DNA from: Rhodococcus_G sp042879035
GTDB lineage: Bacteria; Actinomycetota; Actinomycetes; Mycobacteriales; Mycobacteriaceae
DNA length: 64,000 nt
Direction of reading: 5' to 3'
Assembly: GCF_042879035.1 (NCBI RefSeq)
Contig: NZ_JBIAOU010000008.1
Coordinates: 62,001 to 126,000, forward strand
The position numbers and the translations under genes are program-made. The notes beneath the pieces were generated by a model. It worked only from the letters and a program-made list of their open reading frames with translations. It was not told the DNA's origin and searched no databases. This document shows positions 61,113 to 64,000 of this stretch, piece by piece (position 1 is the stretch's first letter; each line of letters starts with the position of its first letter).

Positions 61113-61612
61113 GCGCTACCCGCGCCTGCCTGCAGCGGGCTGTGCACCTGGACGACCCCGGCCCACACTCGCACGTCGTACACGGGCAGACGCACCGACT
61201 CGTCGTCGAGGCAGCGACCGTCGACGAGGGAGAACACCTGCTTGAGCAGCGGCGACGCCACGGTGGGTTCACCCGCCCGGTCACCAACCAGACCGCGCGA
61301 CATCACGGCGGCCCGGCCGAACGGATCGATGTTGCCGACCGCGCGCAGCGAACCGTCGTCGAGCAGGAACAGCGCCACCTGCTCACCTCCGCGGAGCAGG
61401 ACTGCCACCCCGAGCCCCGGGATCAGCCGGCTCAGCGGGCACGCCGAGGTCCATTCGAGGCGGCCGTTGTTGACGCTACTGCGGCCGGTACCCGGCGCGG
61501 TGCCCGCCGATGCCAGAACGGTGTCCACGAGTTCCGGTGCGGTGCCCGCGGACTCGGGTGCGTCGGCATGGGATCCGGTCACGGCGTCCGCCGTGGTATC
61601 GATCACGGTCAT
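61109..61612 (-). CDS. nirD: Nitrite reductase small subunit NirD
   Basis: 167-aa Rieske-fold subunit of assimilatory NADH-nitrite reductase. The conserved core is WTSACPLSRLIPGLGVAVLL through GEPTVASPLLKQVFSLVDGRCLDD and PVYDVRVWAGVVQVH; as in other NirD proteins no Rieske His/Cys ligands are present. About 50 low-complexity residues precede the core, making it longer than the usual ~110-120 aa. The start is ATG 61612, eight bases after GGGAGGA. It overlaps the hemD-like gene by 4 bases. The gap to nirB is 97 bases, so a second promoter is possible. Confidence 0.9.
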   Translation of the reverse strand: MTVIDTTADAVTGSHADAPESAGTAPELVDTVLASAGTAPGTGRSSVNNGRLEWTSACPLSRLIPGLGVAVLLRGGEQVALFLLDDGSLRAVGNIDPFGRAAVMSRGLVGDRAGEPTVASPLLKQVFSLVDGRCLDDESVRLPVYDVRVWAGVVQVHSPLQAGAGSA

Positions 61613-61709
61613 GGTGGTGGTCCTCCCTGTAACAACTGACCTCACATTTTTCCGGTGTGGTGTTACCCCGGCGTTAAGGCCAAATTCCCTGACGGTAAGC
61701 AGCTGACAC

Positions 61710-64000
61710 TCAGGACGGCATCGGCGGCATTCCCATCAGCACCGGCACCTTGCGGGCACCGGACTCGTCGAAGACCACGGTCGGGTCGGCCTCGTCGGGC
61801 GCGTTGACGAACGACACGAAGCGGGAGAGCTTCTCCGGATCCTCCAGCACGCCGGCCCACTCGTCCTTGTAGCCGTCGACGTGCTTGGCCATCGCGGCCT
61901 CGAGCTCCTCGGCGATGCCGAGGCTGTCCTCGCAGACGACCTCCTTGAGGTGGTCGAGTCCGCCGTCCATCGCCTCGACCCACGGCGCGGTGCGCTGCAG
62001 CCGGTCGGCGGTGCGGATGTAGAACATCAGGTAGCGGTCGATGTACTTGACCAGTGTCTCGTCGTCGAGGCCGCCGGCGAGGAGCTGTGCGTGCTTGGGC
62101 GACTGGCCGCCGTTGCCGCCGACGTAGAGGTTCCAGCCGTTCTCGGTGGCGATGACGCCCACGTCCTTGCCCCGCGCCTCCGCGCACTCGCGGGCACAGC
62201 CGGAGACACCGAACTTGATCTTGTGCGGCGACCGCAGCCCCCGGTAGCGGTTCTCCAGGTTCACCGCCATCCCCACGGAGTCCTGCACACCGTAGCGGCA
62301 CCAGGTGGATCCGACGCAGCTCTTCACGGTGCGCAGCGACTTGCCGTACGCCTGCCCCGACTCCATGCCTGCGTCGACGAGACGCTTCCAGATCGCGGGC
62401 AGCTGCTCGACGCGGGCACCGAACAGGTCGATCCGCTGACCACCGGTGACCTTGGTGTACAGGCCGAAGTCGCGGGCGACCTCACCGATCACGATCAGCT
62501 GCTCCGGGGTGCACTCACCACCGGGCATCCGCGGCACCACCGAGTACGTGCCGTTCTTCTGGATGTTCGCCAGGAAGTGGTCGTTGGTGTCCTGCAGTCC
62601 CGCCTGGTTTCGGTGCAGGATGTGGTCGGAGTCGGTGGACGCCAGGATGGATGCGACGACGGGCTTGCAGATGTCGCAGCCGGAACCCTTGCCGTACTTC
62701 GAGATCAGTGCGGAGAAGGTGCGAGTGTCGGTGGCCTGGACGATCTCGAACAGCTCGGCGCGGGACTGCTCGAAGTGCTCGCACAGCGCCTTGCTCATCA
62801 CCACGCCCGACGACGCGAGCAGCTGCTTGATGGTCGGCAGGCAGCCGCCGCAGGTGGTGCCGGCGTTCGTGCAGGCCTTGACCTGCGCGATGTCGCAGGC
62901 ACCCTCGGCGATGGCACCGCAGATGGCGCCCTTGGTGACGGCGTTGCAGGAGCAGACCTCGGCGTCGTCGGGCAGCGATCCGGCGCCGGGCTTCTCGCCG
63001 GCAGGCGAGATCAGCGAGGCCGGGTCGCCCGGCAGCTCGCGGCCGACGAGCGGTCGCAGCGAGGAGTACGCGGACGCGTCGCCGACCAGGATGCCGCCGA
63101 GCAGGGTCTTCGCGTCGTCGGAGACGACGAGCTTGGCGTAGGTGCCCTTCGCGGCATCGGAGAGGACCACTTCGAGTGCACCCTCGGTCTGCGCGTGCGC
63201 GTCACCGAAGCTCGCGACGTCGACACCCATCAGCTTCAGCTTCGTCGACAGGTCCGCACCCGGGAATTCCGCTGCGCCGCCGAGCATCCGGTCGGCGACG
63301 ATCTCGGCGGTGGTGTAGCCCGGGGCCACCAGGCCGTAGCAGGTCCCCTCGACGGCCGCGCACTCGCCGACCGCGTAGATCGCCTCGTCCGACGTGCGGC
63401 ACCCGAGGTCGGTGAGGATGCCGCCGCGCTGGCCGACGTCCAGTCCCGCGTCCCGGGCGAGCTGGTCCCGGGGCCGGACGCCGGCCGAGAACACCAGCAG
63501 GGAGGCGTCGATGACCGAACCGTCGGACAGCTCGACGCTCAACCCGTCCGGCCCCTCGCTGATGGCGGCGGTCCCGACGCCGGTGTGCACGGAGACACCG
63601 AGGCTCTCGACGAGTCGGGCGAGCAGCGCGCCGCCACCCTCGTCGACCTGCAACGGCATCAGCCGCGGCGCGAACTCGACGACGTGCGGAGTCATTCCCA
63701 TGAGCCGCAACGCGTTCGCCGCTTCGAGGCCGAGCAGGCCACCACCGACCACGACACCCACGGCTCCGGGGCCGGCCGCCTCGGCGCGGGCCCGGATCCC
63801 GTCGAGATCGTCGAGGGTGCGGTAGACGAAGCACTCGGGGCGGTCGTGTCCGGGCACCGGCGGCACGAACGCGTAGGACCCGGTGGCCATCACCAGCGCG
63901 TCGTAGCCGATGGTGTCACCCGTCGAGGTGGTGACGGTGCGCGCGGCCCGGTCGATGGTGTCGGCGCGGACACCGGTCCGCAGGTCGACGAGGCCGTCAC
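61710..64000 (-). CDS. nirB: Nitrite reductase large subunit NirB (5' end outside window)
   Basis: About 763 codons visible of a ~850-aa enzyme that reduces nitrite to ammonium with NADH. The visible part starts within the FAD domain (DALVMATGSYAFVPPVPG, then the NAD-binding GVVVGGGLLGLEAANAL), followed by BFD [2Fe-2S] cysteines CSCNAVTKGAICG and CTNAGTTCGGC, and the siroheme/[4Fe-4S] motifs CVGSTWCRYGVQDSVG and SGCARECAEA. It heads a minus-strand run with nirD, a HemD-like protein and a chelatase. The N-terminal ~90 residues and promoter lie beyond the window. Confidence 0.95.
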   Translation of the reverse strand, partial: DGLVDLRTGVRADTIDRAARTVTTSTGDTIGYDALVMATGSYAFVPPVPGHDRPECFVYRTLDDLDGIRARAEAAGPGAVGVVVGGGLLGLEAANALRLMGMTPHVVEFAPRLMPLQVDEGGGALLARLVESLGVSVHTGVGTAAISEGPDGLSVELSDGSVIDASLLVFSAGVRPRDQLARDAGLDVGQRGGILTDLGCRTSDEAIYAVGECAAVEGTCYGLVAPGYTTAEIVADRMLGGAAEFPGADLSTKLKLMGVDVASFGDAHAQTEGALEVVLSDAAKGTYAKLVVSDDAKTLLGGILVGDASAYSSLRPLVGRELPGDPASLISPAGEKPGAGSLPDDAEVCSCNAVTKGAICGAIAEGACDIAQVKACTNAGTTCGGCLPTIKQLLASSGVVMSKALCEHFEQSRAELFEIVQATDTRTFSALISKYGKGSGCDICKPVVASILASTDSDHILHRNQAGLQDTNDHFLANIQKNGTYSVVPRMPGGECTPEQLIVIGEVARDFGLYTKVTGGQRIDLFGARVEQLPAIWKRLVDAGMESGQAYGKSLRTVKSCVGSTWCRYGVQDSVGMAVNLENRYRGLRSPHKIKFGVSGCARECAEARGKDVGVIATENGWNLYVGGNGGQSPKHAQLLAGGLDDETLVKYIDRYLMFYIRTADRLQRTAPWVEAMDGGLDHLKEVVCEDSLGIAEELEAAMAKHVDGYKDEWAGVLEDPEKLSRFVSFVNAPDEADPTVVFDESGARKVPVLMGMPPMPS

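Noticed and set aside
61613..61709. GTTAC-CCCGGC-GTTAA between nirB and nirD as a GlnR site
   Set aside because: Second half-site deviates from GaAAC and the location is inside the operon rather than upstream of nirB.

Overview
The window is 64 kb of high-GC actinobacterial chromosome, most likely from a Rhodococcus or close Nocardiaceae relative. The evidence is WhiB7, AdnAB, UvrD2, mycoredoxin, an Rpf, FadE24/FadE23, a UPF0182 giant membrane protein, a tmRNA tag reading ADSNQRDYALAA, frequent GTG starts, and several blocks whose order matches Mycobacterium tuberculosis as I remember it. No species can be named from sequence alone. There is no phage, transposase, CRISPR array or defence island; this is mostly core chromosome with a few insertions and intergenic repeats.

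Layout. 1-3.5 kb (minus): phosphoglucomutase (3' end off the window), then an overlapping operon of a LON-substrate-domain protein, two CrcB fluoride channels and a DUF190 protein between them. 3.8-8.1 kb: secreted lipase, small unknown gene, tmRNA, secreted M19-type dipeptidase. 8.2-16.1 kb: EF-G2, EamA transporter, SmpB, FtsX/FtsE, a proline/threonine-rich membrane protein, MscS and RF2. The ribosome-rescue RNA, its partner SmpB, an EF-G paralogue and RF2 thus lie within about 11 kb. 16.2-23.8 kb: beta-carbonic anhydrase, HisN, a DUF4153 membrane protein with a response regulator/histidine kinase pair, and the fadE24-fadE23 pair. 23.8-27.5 kb: a gene-poor stretch, a small unknown gene, an acyl-CoA ligase and a thioredoxin-reductase-like flavoprotein. 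27.7-28.1 kb: two initiator tRNA genes in a repeat containing a 99-base assembly gap. 28.6-29.1 kb: a resuscitation-promoting factor.

29.2-56.4 kb follows the M. tuberculosis Rv3193c-Rv3204 order (UPF0182, PDZ-LON protease, DUF2342, ThiF-like, ABC1 kinase, WhiB7, UvrD2, mycoredoxin, NudC, K+ channel, AdnB, AdnA, alpha/beta hydrolase, alkyltransferase-like protein). It is interrupted by an arylsulfatase, a frameshifted HAD gene and an exonuclease III between the ABC1 kinase and whiB7, plus PPA1309-family and DoxX genes. 56.4-64 kb: HxlR regulator and divergent thioesterase, a MobA-MoeA fusion, then a minus-strand operon nirB-nirD-hemD-like-cbiX for assimilatory nitrite reduction and its siroheme cofactor (nirB 5' end off the window).

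The most informative non-coding structure is the whiB7 leader: a promoter with the WhiB7-type AT-rich block beside -35, a 78-codon upstream ORF with a near-perfect ribosome-binding site, and an intrinsic terminator before whiB7. Other signals are a family of intergenic palindromes sharing the arm CGGCTGAAGGNNNCCTTCGT, and clean inverted repeats in front of fadE24, fadD, the small gene at 24.4 kb and the HxlR/thioesterase pair. I found no convincing wholly new multi-gene system; the candidates closest to one are the doubled crcB/DUF190/LON operon and the rescue-factor neighbourhood.
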